Source: Tetrahymena thermophila SB210 (Eukaryota > Ciliophora > Oligohymenophorea > Hymenostomatida > Tetrahymenidae). From it: a stretch of DNA of 64,000 nt. The stretch spans positions 62,001 to 126,000 of the forward strand of contig NW_002476178.1 in the NCBI RefSeq assembly GCF_000189635.1. Reading direction: 5' to 3'. The first letter of the stretch is position 1. The number at the start of each line of letters is the position of its first letter. Shown one piece after another: positions 12,611 through 24,059 of the stretch. A program made the position numbers and the translations under genes. Under the pieces are notes generated by a model. It did no database searches, was not told the origin of the DNA, and saw nothing but the letters and a program-made list of their open reading frames with translations.

Positions 12611-14701
12611 ATGTCAAGGTCAAGCAATAGGTCATTCTCATACTCTGACAGAAATAATAAGAGTATGAATATGGAAAGTGATGTTGTAACTATGTAGAGA
12701 GAAATTGATACCTATACACGTAAATTAGAGCTGGAAAAAAAGTAAGTTTTTTCATGTTATTTTAAGATTGCTAATTTGAGCTATTGATAACATTTTAAAC
12801 TAAAAATTTATTTTAATTTAATATGAAAGGCGTTTATATAGTATAAGTCATATGATCAATTAAGTTAATAAGGAAAGCGAAGAAAGAAAAGAAAGAATAA
12901 AAGAAATGAAAAAAATATAAGAAAACTCTAAAAACAAATAAGCAACAAGCCATATGGTAACACTTAAAAAAGCCATCGATTAAGTAAATAAAATTGGTAA
13001 ATAGAAAAAAATCAATTTAAAGTTTGTAAAATTTGAAATTTAAAGTACGAGAAGAGAAAAGACCATGCATTAGACAGTGTTGAAAAAGTAAAGCTTGAAA
13101 TAGATAATTTAAGAAAATAAAGAATGCTCTGTATAGAGTAAATTGATAACTTATAAAAAGAGATTGAAAAATCATACAATCAAACTGAATAGTTAGCTGA
13201 AGAAAATGATAGAAAAGCTTAAAAATCAGGTAAATTAAATTTTGAAAACAAAAAAATTATCTTGATAAAATATTAAAAGTAATGAATTAGTAATAAATGT
13301 ATGACCTTAGATAAAAGAATGATATGGATAAAGAAACTTATTAAAAAGAATTAGATTCACTTCAGGTATTATTGAAATACAAAAAATGGCAAAAAATTGG
13401 AACTTAAATATACTTTTTAACAATTTTATCAGTATAGAATGAAGGAAGAGAAAGTAAGGAGAGAGAGACTAAATAAAAGTATGAATACTCATAATAGAAT
13501 CGAAAGGTCAGGAGATGTATTAATAGATACTTTCGATACCTCTGGAGTCCTCAAAAGAAGACTTTAGAAAATAATTTATGTAAATCTTTTTTTATTTGAA
13601 TGGTTATTAAAAGCAGTTAAATTTACTTATTTACCAAAAAAAGAAAAATAAAGAAAAAGTTAGGCTTATTGACTAATATATTAGAAATATGACAATAATA
13701 GATGATGCTTTTAATTAAATCAAAGAAACTACTGGTATAACAGATATAGTCGAAATTTAAAATACATTTATCAAATCTGAAGAGCAAAACTATTCATTGT
13801 AACAAATAAATTTATTTTTTCAATAAATAAGTAAGTAATAATTTATTCATATCAACAGACTAACTTATGTAGATGTCTTAAATCAATAAATCGACCATAT
13901 GAAAGACTAAAATAATGAAATTAGTTAAAAGATAGAAGAGTAAGAAAAAGAAAATGTAGACAAGAAGAGAGTTTTGCTTTCAACACCTGATGATGAAAAA
14001 TTTAGAAAAAAAGTTGAAAGTATGTTAAAAGTTAAGTAAAACAGTGCAAATGAATTTTAATCTTTTTTAGATAAGATATGTCCATAATTAGAAGTAAACT
14101 TCTTAACAAAACAATTTTTAATTAATATAAAATTTATTTTTTTCTTTGAAAGAAACTGCTAGTAAGATTTGCTGGTAGCAAATTCAATGTAATCGATTCA
14201 AAGAAGGAATTTGAATTTTAAAATGGATTAATTTTAAATGAGAGCACCCTTGACTATTATCTATGTAATTATTTAAAATATTCAAGGATTATTTTTGTAA
14301 TATGTTTTATTTATTTATTAAGCTGATCTTGAATCGTTTATCACTGAATAGCTTTTATACTTAGCTAAGAAAAATGACCTACCAGTCATATTGACCAGTA
14401 CACTGCAAACTGATGAAATACCAGTTAAAGAATTCAAACAAAAAATAACAGTAAAAAAATATTTATTAAATTATTTTATTTATTATAGGAAATTTTTCTA
14501 AAAAAATTTTAATTTTAATTTAATAAACAGCAAAGTGTTAACTACAACCCTAACAAAGATTAAACTTTGGACGAATAGGAAGTTCATTCTACTTTGATGA
14601 ATAAGAATAAATTCACTAAAATAGCAGAAGACTTTTTAGATAAAAAAAAGTAGAATCACCATATTCCTAGCTAAAATTAAAGATCATAAAAAAAGCAATG
14701 A
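12611..14701 (+). CDS. Outer dynein arm docking-complex coiled-coil subunit (ODA1/CCDC114/CCDC63-like)
   Basis: Begins MSRSSNRSFSYSDRNNKSMN and is coiled coil almost throughout, in at least seven exons. Family hallmarks are ITDIVEIQNTFIKSEEQNYS followed by YVDVLNQQID (around 13738-13900), matching the 'IxDxxELxxxFxxxEEQNxxLxxYxxxLNxEIE' stretch of Chlamydomonas ODA1 and human CCDC114/CCDC63. KEKVRLIDQYIRNMTIIDDA just upstream also fits. The docking complex anchors outer-arm dyneins to doublet microtubules, so the product should act in the ciliary axoneme. The last exon (NYNPNKDQTLDEQEVHSTLM) ends in a Gln/Lys tail at TGA 14699-14701. Which of the paralogous docking subunits it is cannot be settled here. 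Confidence 0.72.
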
Positions 14702-15200
14702 GATCTATTGAAAAAATAGAATTAAATTTAATTGAAAAATAAAATAATTATAATAAATAATTAGTAGAACTGTTGTATATATCTTCCATTTATCTGCCTA
14801 TATTGAATTTAACTATAATTATAATTGCTCAATCGAATCATTTGAATCATTTGTTTTCATTTTTAATTTTTGCTAATTTTTTTTGTTAAGATTAAAGAAT
14901 AAATAATTAGTAAATAAATACATTTTGGTTTGGATTCTGTATTTAGAATTAATTGGATAAGAATTCATGTAACCTTTTTTAGTTGGCTTGGATATATTAA
15001 TAAAATTTAATTCTATTTAAAAGTTTAAGTATTTAAATGCAATTAAAATAGCTCAAATAAAAAGTTCTAATTAATATTCTTATGTTAAAAAGAGTGGCTG
15101 TACTTAATTAAATTATTAAATTGATATTAATAAATCATAAAGAAAACAAATTTAATTACTAAATATTTAAAGTTAAAAAACATTTTGTAATCGCACTTAA
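14702..15200. other. Intergenic spacer, nothing recognised
   Basis: AT-rich, about 500 bp, between two plus-strand genes. No ORF, RNA or repeat was recognised. Confidence 0.6.
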
Positions 15201-17349
15201 ATGAATAAAGAATTAGAAAAGGTTTTAGGGGAGTTGTAGGAATAAGAGAAGAAACCACCCAAAGAATATTCTAAGGAAAAGGTTATTCAATTAGTAAAGC
15301 AATTAAGCAAATTATATGGAGAGTGCAAGGATTATCCAAAATAATATGAACAAGTTTTGAGATTACTAGAATATTATGGCAGTTAGTATCCGGATAAAGA
15401 TCCAAGACTGCTGCCTTACTATGAATAAATCTTGGAACTCATAGAGTTATAGCCTTAAATGCCTAATTAATTGAAGCAAATTCTCTATTATAAAAACAAA
15501 ATAGTAGTAGTCTACTAAGAAAGAAATAAGGAAATGAAAGATAAAAGATCAGATAAAGAATATATAGATGAGGCTATAATAGCTAGTACTTATACTTAGA
15601 TAGCTAAATTATACATATAAATTGAAAATGACTATCAGAAGGCTATAGAAAGCATCGAAACTGCTATTTTTCACTTTTAAAAGAAATATGGGGAAGAACA
15701 TCAAATTATTGCATAGTCTTTATTTTAAATTAGTAAATATTATATTGAGTTGATGGATTTGGAAACAGCCCATACATATGCTGATAAAAGCTATAAAATG
15801 ATGAAAAAAACTGCAGGAAATGATAATAGAGAAACAGCTTTATGTGTTTCAAATCTTGCAAAAATTTAAAGATTGAGAGAAAATTATAATGAAGCTGTTT
15901 AAGAAGAAAGAAGAGCTTTAGAAATTTTTGAGAAATATCACAGGAATAAAGCACATTCTGATATTGCCGATGCTTTAATAAGGTTAGCAGAGCTATATGA
16001 GATCACTGAGGAGTATGAAAAGGCATTCGAGTTATAAGAAAAATCACTTTCTATGAATAGAAAACTTCATGGATAAGAAAACATTCCTGTTGCTAATTCT
16101 CTAATTGGTATTGCTAAGTCTTTATCCCACTTATAAAATCATGATGAAGCAATGAAATACGCAGAGGCTTCAGTGCATATGTTAAAAAATGTAATAAATG
16201 ATATATGGTAAATGATAAAAGTAAACTTATTTTTTAAACAACTAGGTAACTGGTGAAAATTCACTTGATTATGCTTATGGCATGAGAGATTTAACTGAAA
16301 TCTACTTTGCAGGCAATTATTTTGTTGAAGCATCTTAGAAGTAGCAAATCATTATTTAAATATTCAAAAACCACAATCAAATTTCAGATGTTGTATAGAT
16401 GCTTTGTAAGTATGCTAGCACTATTGAAAAGTTAGAATTATACGACTAGTAAATTGAAGCAATTAAGGAAGCACTTTTTTATTTAAAGCAAATTTCACCC
16501 GAAAATGATATTAAAGTATCAACTTTGGTTCATAACTTAGCTCATCTCCTCTGTCATCATAACAAAATTGAGGAAGCTATTTAATATGGATTTGAAGCTC
16601 TATAGTTAAGAATTAACATCTTTGGGAAAAATACTACTAATGTAGCATCAACATACGAAGTGCTTTCTATGATCTTCCAAAAGGCAAACGATTTTTTGAA
16701 AGTAAGGAATAATTTTTGATATTTTTTAAAAGCATTTATTTTATAAATTTTTTATATTAAAAAGTCTGAAGAATGCTTAGAAGAAGCAATAAATATTTAT
16801 TCTGTACTTTGTGAAGAGAGAGGAGCACACCCTGAGTGGGCAAGATTGCTTGATAATTTAGCAGAGGTTTAAAGTGAATTAGGAGAGTATTTGCAAGCTA
16901 TTGAAACTTAAAATAAGTCATTAGAAATGATTGAATCTTTATTTTCAAACTAACACCCACTTTATGCATCTGGATTAGTCAATTTGTCTGCCTACTACTT
17001 GGAAATGAATAAACCTGAGAAATCTCTGGAATTAATACTTTAAGGGATTAAGCTTTTAGCTAATGAATATGGAGAAGACGATATTAATTTAGCAGATCCT
17101 TATGAGCTTTTAAGTAAAATATATACATAGCTAGGATACATGGGATTAGCAACAGATTATCAATATAAAAGTATGGAAATAAATAAAAGGTTTATGGGAG
17201 AAAGGCACGAAGTAGTATAATAAAATATGTTAAACTTAGCAGAAATATATCACAGACAAAGAAGATACAAAGAATCTAAGATAATTAAAGATAAAGTTAA
17301 AATTATAAATTCAAACATGTTTTTTATTACTCCTTAAAAAAGAATTTGA
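15201..17349 (+). CDS. Tetratricopeptide-repeat protein, kinesin-light-chain-like repeats
   Basis: About 675 residues in three exons, starting MNKELEKVLGELQEQEKK. From roughly residue 115 to the C-terminus it is an array of about 42-residue helix-turn-helix units of the kinesin-light-chain/TPR_12 type: SNLAKIQRLRENYNEAVQEE, LAELYEITEEYEKAFELQEK, LDNLAEVQSELGEYLQAIET, LAEIYHRQRRYKESK. KYGEEH, FGKNTT and YGEDD connectors between repeats are typical of this subclass. No other domain is seen and there is no signal peptide or membrane segment, so it is probably a cytosolic or ciliary scaffold. Introns lie near 16192-16246 and 16700-16767. It ends at TGA 17347-17349. The partner cannot be named from sequence. 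Confidence 0.75.
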
Positions 17350-17789
17350 GAAAATATTTTTAAAGTATATATCTATCTACCTAAATTTATGTTAGAAATA
17401 TGTATCGTATCTGGTTGGTATAAATAAATAAATAAATTACGGATTATTCTTAATCTAATTTTAAATTAATTTTTAATTAAAGCTAATCAAAATTCGATTT
17501 CTGGTGAATGCTCTAAAAAATTTATTTCAAAAGATTGAAAGATTTGCATGCGTGTGTTTAAATATGTGTTGATTGAATTTGATATATTTGATATTCTTTT
17601 CTTATTAATTATCATTTAATTAAATTTGCAATTGTTAAAATAAACAAAAAATTTTAAAATAAATCAGATTAAGATTTAATAAGCTTAATATCAAAAATAA
17701 AAAGATATTAATTATTTAATCCAACATACAAAACAAGTTATTAGGTTTCATAAAAAAAAGGTAAAAGATCATTAGCTAACAATTAAAAA
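17350..17789. other. Intergenic spacer, nothing recognised
   Basis: AT-rich spacer of 440 bp between the TPR gene and the AP-1 mu gene. It should contain the AP-1 mu promoter. No specific motif was identified. Confidence 0.6.
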
Positions 17790-19373
17790 ATGTCTGGAAT
17801 TTCAGGAATATTTATCCTTAATAATAAAGGAAGAGTTATTATTCAAAGAGTTTATCGTGCTGATTTACAAGTGCATGTAATTGAAACATTTAATAAAAAA
17901 TTAGTTGAATTTGATGAATTCAATCAAAAGCCTATTGTCTAAGATGAGTTTGGAAATACTTACATTTATAGAAATCACAACAATTTAACTTTTTTGATCA
18001 TTACAAGAAGAAATACTAATGTTATGATGGTTTTTGCCTTCTTGTATTAGTTTATCGAAGTTTTAGTTCATTATTTTAAAGAGCTGGAAGAAGAATCTGT
18101 CAGAGATAATTTTGTAGTAATTTATGAATTATTAGATGAAGTTTTAGATAATGGATATCCTCAAATTACTGACTGCAAAAACTTATCTGAATTTATTAAA
18201 ACAGAAAGTCATGAGCTAGTTAAAGGTAATTAATTTATCTCAAATAGCCTCAAGCTTATTTTACAGAAATATTAAAATCAATATTTCAAAAATAGAATTT
18301 AATTTGAAAATCATGATTGTGCAAATTTTGATTTATTGTCACTCATAAAATGGCTTAAATCTTCTAAGCTAATTATTTATTTATATGAGATATTATTAAT
18401 GATGTAAACTAATTAAATCATTTTTCATTTACAAAAATAGATTCTTTCTTTGGAGGAAAAGAAAAAAAAGAAGAAAATTTATCAAAGTATGCAACTATGT
18501 CAACAGCAGCTATTTCATGGAGACCTGAAGGAATTAAATATAAAAAGAATGAAATCTTCTTAGATGTTTATGAAAAGCTAAATATGCTAATTGGTAAAAC
18601 TGGTAACGTTATTGAAGCTGAAATCATAGGTAATGTAGTTGCAAATTCTATGCTTTCAGGTATGCCTGACTGTAAGCTCGGCTTAAATGATAAAGCATAT
18701 TTTGAAGCTATAGGTAGATCCACAAATGCAAGAACAATTAACTTTGAAGATATGAAATTCCATTAATGTGTTCGTTTATCTAAATTTGAAAATGAAAGGC
18801 TCATTACTTTTATTCCTCCTGATGGTGAATTCGAACTGATTTCATATAGGTAAAATCATTAAATGTCATTTAAATTATCTTATTTTAAAAATATAAAGAA
18901 TTCCTGTTCAAATTAAGCCTCTCTTCTAAGTGGATGTAATTATTACCCAACCTAAACCAACTAAAATTGAAATAATGGTAAAAGCCAAGTCTAATTTTAA
19001 AGAGAAATCAACAGCAAATGATGTCGACATATATATACCTGTTCCTGAAGATGTATAGAAACCAGAATTTAAGTGTGCTTTTGGTAAATCAATCTGGGAT
19101 TAAGGACGCGAAGCTATCAAATGGAGCTTCAAGTAATTTGTTGGTCAAAAAGAATATATCATGTAATGCACTTTCAATTTACCCACAGTTGCTTCTCCTG
19201 GTAGAGAAAAATATAAATAAGTACCTATTTCTATTAATTTCGAAATTCCATATTACACTGTTAGCGGCTTCTAAGTTAGATATCTTAAAGTTGAAGAGAG
19301 AAGTGGCTATAATGCACTTCCATGGGTTCGTTATGTAACTAAAAATGGCGATTACTAAATAAGAATGTTTTGA
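17790..19373 (+). CDS. APM1: Clathrin adaptor AP-1 complex mu subunit
   Basis: About 435 residues, the usual length of AP-1 mu. The N-terminal longin domain opens MSGISGIFILNNKGRVIIQR and runs to about residue 140. The mu-homology domain follows: AISWRPEGIKYKKNEIFLDV, then FIPPDGEFELISYR, and the C-terminus SGYNALPWVRYVTKNGDYQI, which matches AP-1 mu and not AP-2 mu. The subunit binds YxxPhi sorting signals at the trans-Golgi and endosomes and makes the medium chain of the AP-1 heterotetramer. A 215-bp intron (18226-18440) splits a Lys-Asp junction cleanly (phase 1); another lies near 18850-18896. It ends at TGA 19371-19373. A lineage-specific paralogue of AP-1 mu is possible. Confidence 0.88.
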
Positions 19374-20021
19374 AAGTAAAAATAAATAATATAATAAAAT
19401 TTGTAGTTATATAAAATTAATACTGTAGATATAAATTCCTTTAAATATTAAATTTTTTTTATAGATGGTAAACATTTTTAATTCAAATTATATTAGAAAA
19501 ACTTATATTTGAAAAATATGGGTTAGGAAATTAGTAAAAACAATTTCATTTTATCAGTAAGCTTAAATATTTTCTCAAAAATATATTCAATCTTACCTTA
19601 AATTTTCTTTCTTATATTCTCTAATTGAACCCTCCCTACTTTCTTAAAATATAATATATGTATATAATTTCTTCAAATTTAATAAATTTTATTAATTTTG
19701 ATAAATAAGAAAAATATAGTGTATTTTATATGATTTATTCATTAAAAATTTAAAAATAATTTTTAGTTTAGTTTAAATGAAAATAATTATTGTTTTGAAA
19801 CTAAAAAAATATATGTATGGTATGATTCACAAAAAATTAACATTTAGAATTAATTTTTACGTTGAAACAATTTGCGCCGTAATTTTTATAATTTAAAATA
19901 TTAATATTCAAAGTTAATTAACAACTTTATTTATAAAGAATTTTTGTTTAGCGCAAATTATTAATTATTTTGATTTAAAAAATTAAAATCACTAGCTTTC
20001 TAATTAAATTTCGAATTTGAA
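19374..20021. other. Intergenic region upstream of Pol kappa
   Basis: AT-rich spacer of 648 bp. It is featureless except for an inverted pair of GC-containing motifs, listed separately. Confidence 0.6.
19869..19959. promoter_or_regulatory. Inverted pair of E2F-like motifs upstream of Pol kappa
   Basis: AATTTGCGC at 19869-19877 and its exact reverse complement GCGCAAATT at 19951-19959, 73 bp apart and 63-153 bp before the Pol kappa start codon. GCGC is very rare in this DNA, and TTTGCGC resembles the E2F/DP core (TTTSSCGC). Regulation of a DNA-synthesis gene by E2F would fit, but binding is inference. Confidence 0.4.
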
Positions 20022-22979
20022 ATGTCTTAAAGCTAACATAATTTAGAAGAAAATCAATAGCAAAAAGGAGAGGTGCAATACCTTTTTGTGGGAAATAAAG
20101 CTGGTTTAGATAATGTAGATAAAGAAAAAATAAATAAAATTATTAATGAAACCACTTAATCAAGTGAATTTTATAAAAGATAGTAAGTGAAAAGGGATTA
20201 ATATGATGAAAGGATTAAAGAAATGAAATTAATAATAGAACAAACCAAATAAGATCATATTAAGCTTTTGAAAGTCAAGAAAGAATGTGAAGATAAATTA
20301 GATTAAATTAAATAATTAGTTCAGCTTGATAGGATTTGGGTTCATTTTGATATGGATATGTTTTATGTTGCTTGCGAACTTAAGGATAGACCTCAATTAA
20401 AGTATTTTTAGCTTATAAAATAGTATTTACATTTTTATTTTATATTAATAGAGATTTGCCAGTGGCTGTTGGTGGTATGTCAATGATTAGTACAGCTAAT
20501 TATGTTGCTAGAAAATTTGGTGTAAGATCTGCTATGCCTGGTTTCATTGCTAAAAAGCTATGTCCTTAATTAATTTTAATTCCTTGTAATTTTGAAAAAT
20601 ATAGAAAAGCAAGTGATTAATTCAAAAAAGTCTTATACTAATATGATCCTAATTTAGAAAGCATGGGGCTAGATGAGGCTAATCTGGATATAACAGATTA
20701 TTTACAATAAAATAATATTAACTCAGATGCACAAATATACGATTTATGTCATTCTATTAGAAATCAGGTTTTTGAATCCACTGGAGGTCTAACTTGTTCT
20801 TGTGGTATTGGACCAAACAAAATGCTAGCTAAAGTATGTTATAATTTAAGGAAAAAATTATTTATTGTTTGTTTTATAAATTTATTAGATCTGCTCAGAT
20901 ATGAATAAGCCCAATGGTTAGTTTTAGTTGATAAATGATGAAGAAAAAATTAAGGATTTTATGAAAGATTTGCCTATTAGAAAAATCCCTGGGATTGGGA
21001 ATGTGACAGAATAAATCTTGAAAGGTATTGGAATAGAAAAATGTAGCTAAATCCTAGAAAGAGTTATTGATATAAAAATATGTTTTAAAGATCTTTCTTT
21101 TGATCACTTAGTTTCTAGTGCTTTAGGTATAGGTCGTTCATGGCATGAAGAAGAGACGGAGAAAAAAAGTCTTTCAGTAAGTAGAACTTTTTAAGCAATA
21201 TCAACTATAGAGGAAATAAACGAAAAAATACATTAAATTTCTCAGCTTTTAGCTGAAGATGCTAAAGCAGAATAAAAAATTGGAAAGCATTTGGCTGTTT
21301 CTTTTAAAAATGTAAAATTTTAAATGAGATCTAAAAACAGAATGCTTGATAAATATATTTAAGATAGTGAGTAAATTGAGAAAGTAGCTAAGGAATTAGT
21401 TAAAGAATTATTACCTACTGAGCCTTTGAGGTTAATTGGAATTAGATTAAGTCAATTAGCTGATGAAAATGAGCTAAAAAACCAAGGATTGAGCAAATAT
21501 TTTGCTAAAAATGATAAAAGTTTAAACAATTCAAGAATTTAATCTTCAAGTAAGAGTTCTAAAAAATCATTTGACAATAAAAACCAAAATTCCTTGACAA
21601 CTTATTTCAGTAATTAAGAAAAGAATAATTCAAGCTTAAATGTCTATTAAAATTAAAAAATAAAAGGACTTCTTAATGATAAAAATTTAGGAGACGTTTC
21701 TAATCATTAAGAAGCATCTAATTTCAGTATAAATCCAAATAATTTATAAAAGTCACATTCAAATAATTTAATTTAGCCCTCATTCCTAAGCTTAATAGAT
21801 AAATATGAAAGTGAGGATCAAGAGGATGAAAACGAAGATTCTTTTTAAGAAAATAACTCATGTAATAAGTTATAAAAATAAACAAAACATTAAGAGAGTA
21901 TGTTGAATGAAATGAGTTATAGTAACAATTAATAGTAATTCTAAATAAGTAAAGATAATAAGTAATATATAAATGAAAGTGATTGTGAAAGTAAAAATGA
22001 AAGCGAAATAGACAACAGATAAAAATAAGAAGAATATGAAAATGATGATGATGACGATGAAGATGGAGACGAAGACGACGATGATGATTTAATTTACCTA
22101 AAAAAAATTTTAAATAAAAATGTTTCAGAAAGACTTTCTTAGATATCTGAAAAAAAAAGTTAAGAGGAAAAAAGATAGTCATTATCAGATAAAAATAATT
22201 CTATGACACCTTAATTTATACAATAGAGTGGAGGAAGTTAAAATTAAAGGAATGGCTCTATTTAACAAAAAGAAACATAAATGATACCTGAAACGGCTCA
22301 CTAAAATAAACAATTTTAATCTTAGTAAATAAATTAGACTCAATACTATTAAAGAAAATCAGAAAAAAGTGAAATTAGCTTCTAGTAATAATCAATATAA
22401 TCACAAGAATATATGCATCTGATGATGGGTTCTGAAGAGTCCTCTAAGTTAGATATTAGAATAAATAGAAATATATTTCCTAATAAAGTGTAAAATGAAA
22501 AAGAAAATAGCAATTCCATGTATGTATATGATGAAAATGCTGAATATATGTCCTAACAATATATTGAGCATAATTCAGGATCATAAATGAATAATAAAAA
22601 GAGAGTTCCTGCTGATGCACTTACTCCACAATAGGTTGAAGAGCAGTTAAAATTGAAAAAAAAATTTATTCCTAGGCTATTTGAATGTCCAATATGCTTT
22701 TTATAACTCGATTCTTATGGTAATGCTACATTTGTTAATAATCATATAACAAACTGTATGAAAGCCTAAGAGGAGAAATTTAATAAGCTTGAATAAAATA
22801 ATTCTTAATAAAATACATAGAAAGAAGAAAAAAAACCAGTTTCTATATTAAATAATTATACCACAAAATAAGATACAAAGACAAAGTAAAGTGATAAAAA
22901 AAATAGAAAGTCTGATTAAAAAAAATAGTAAAAAAACAGTTTTACATTAGATTCATTTGTAATAAAATAAAAAAATTGA
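20022..22979 (+). CDS. POLK: Y-family translesion DNA polymerase kappa with UBZ finger
   Basis: About 950 residues, longer than human Pol kappa. The N-clasp is clear: [20 protein letters not shown] (residues about 23-42). Catalytic motifs follow: [12 protein letters not shown] (about 108-119, metal-binding Asp), [20 protein letters not shown], and [12 protein letters not shown] (about 200, Asp-Glu pair). Then come [17 protein letters not shown] and the HhH segment [20 protein letters not shown], and the little-finger domain to about 21480. It inserts bases opposite damaged template in the nucleus. The tail after about residue 480 is disordered, Gln/Asn/Ser-rich, with an Asp/Glu run (22043-22090). 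It carries a Rad18-type ubiquitin-binding zinc finger CPICFLQLDSYG...HITNC (about 22684-22760). LTTYFSN and FTLDSFVI are possible degenerate PCNA-binding motifs. Two short introns fall near 20406-20452 and 20836-20890. It ends at TGA 22977-22979. Confidence 0.9.
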
Positions 22980-24059
22980 ATCAACTCAACCAACTTCAAC
23001 TGATAATTAATGTAAATAATACAACAAATATTTAAAAGTAAATATTAAAATTAATTTAAATGTTTTTCTAATAAAATGTTAAATGTTGAATCCTAATTTC
23101 CAAAATTCTCAAAATCAATTAGATTTAAAATGAAAAATATACTATATGGGAATATTTAATATATCTTAAGTAATTAATTAAGTCAAAAATAGAATTAATT
23201 CATTCATTAAAAAAAATAAAATAATTAATTCTAAATATCATTAAATTTATTTTTATTTTTGGTAAAATGTTTATTATTTCATAAAATATAAAATGATAAA
23301 TTAACAAAAATTGTAATCAAAAATATAATTAAAAAAGTTTTTTAAATATCTCTTAAAAATAACAAAATAAAATTATTTGAAATTATCATTAAATGTATTT
23401 TTAGTTATTTTATATTTTAATAAACTCAGTATCTTTCTTTTATTTAATTTTGTATGTTTTGTTGTTAAATAGATGCTTTAAATTATTTCATATTTTTTTA
23501 GAGATATTCTTTTTTAGATATAATTACTGCTGTAATTTTAAATATGTTTAATAAAATTTTAATTAAAATAGTTTTTAATCACATCAAATCATTTTATTTC
23601 AGATAATTGTTTTGCAACAGATGTTAGGACTAGCTCAGATAAAATATATTAGTTGTTATTGCTAGGTAGAAGGATAAAATTTTCTAAAAGCTTATGTTTT
23701 TACAAGCTAAAACATATTTTCATAATGTAGGAATGAAGGAGAAGATCATGCAAATATGTGCTAAGTAATATTGAAATTAGATGGAATAATAGTGCATTAT
23801 AATATCGATTCTTATATATATGATGATGATGTATATTCTGATATAATATTGAAAGTAATATTTTCTATTAATTTAATTAAACAAAATATTGACAAGATTT
23901 AGAAAATTAATAAAAGCAGAAGGAGAAAATATAATTTTTTTGAAATAAACAAGTAAAATAAATCAAGCAAGCAAGCAAGTATAGCAGCTATTTATTGCCA
24001 AGCAAAACAAGAAGAATTGAAGCATTTTTATTTTTGTGGTTTTTGTTGATCTGTGTCAA
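22980..24059. other. Intergenic region, nothing recognised
   Basis: About 1.1 kb of AT-rich spacer between two plus-strand genes. A short CAAG tandem stretch is at 23964-23979. A slightly less AT-rich patch near 23620-23700 has no convincing coding frame; it could be untranslated leader. Confidence 0.5.

Noticed and set aside
18497-18766. Short standard-code ORF as a gene of its own
   Set aside because: It is an internal piece of AP-1 mu; the frame continues on both sides through TAA/TAG codons and introns.
21724-22182. His/Phe-rich minus-strand ORF of 152 codons in the standard code
   Set aside because: It is the antisense of the acidic Gln/Asn-rich Pol kappa tail; its His and Phe runs are the complements of Asp/Glu and Lys codons.
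23620-23700. Possible small exon in the spacer before CAF1
   Set aside because: Slightly lower AT content but no start codon, conserved residues or frame that joins the CAF1 coding exons; untranslated leader is the simpler reading.
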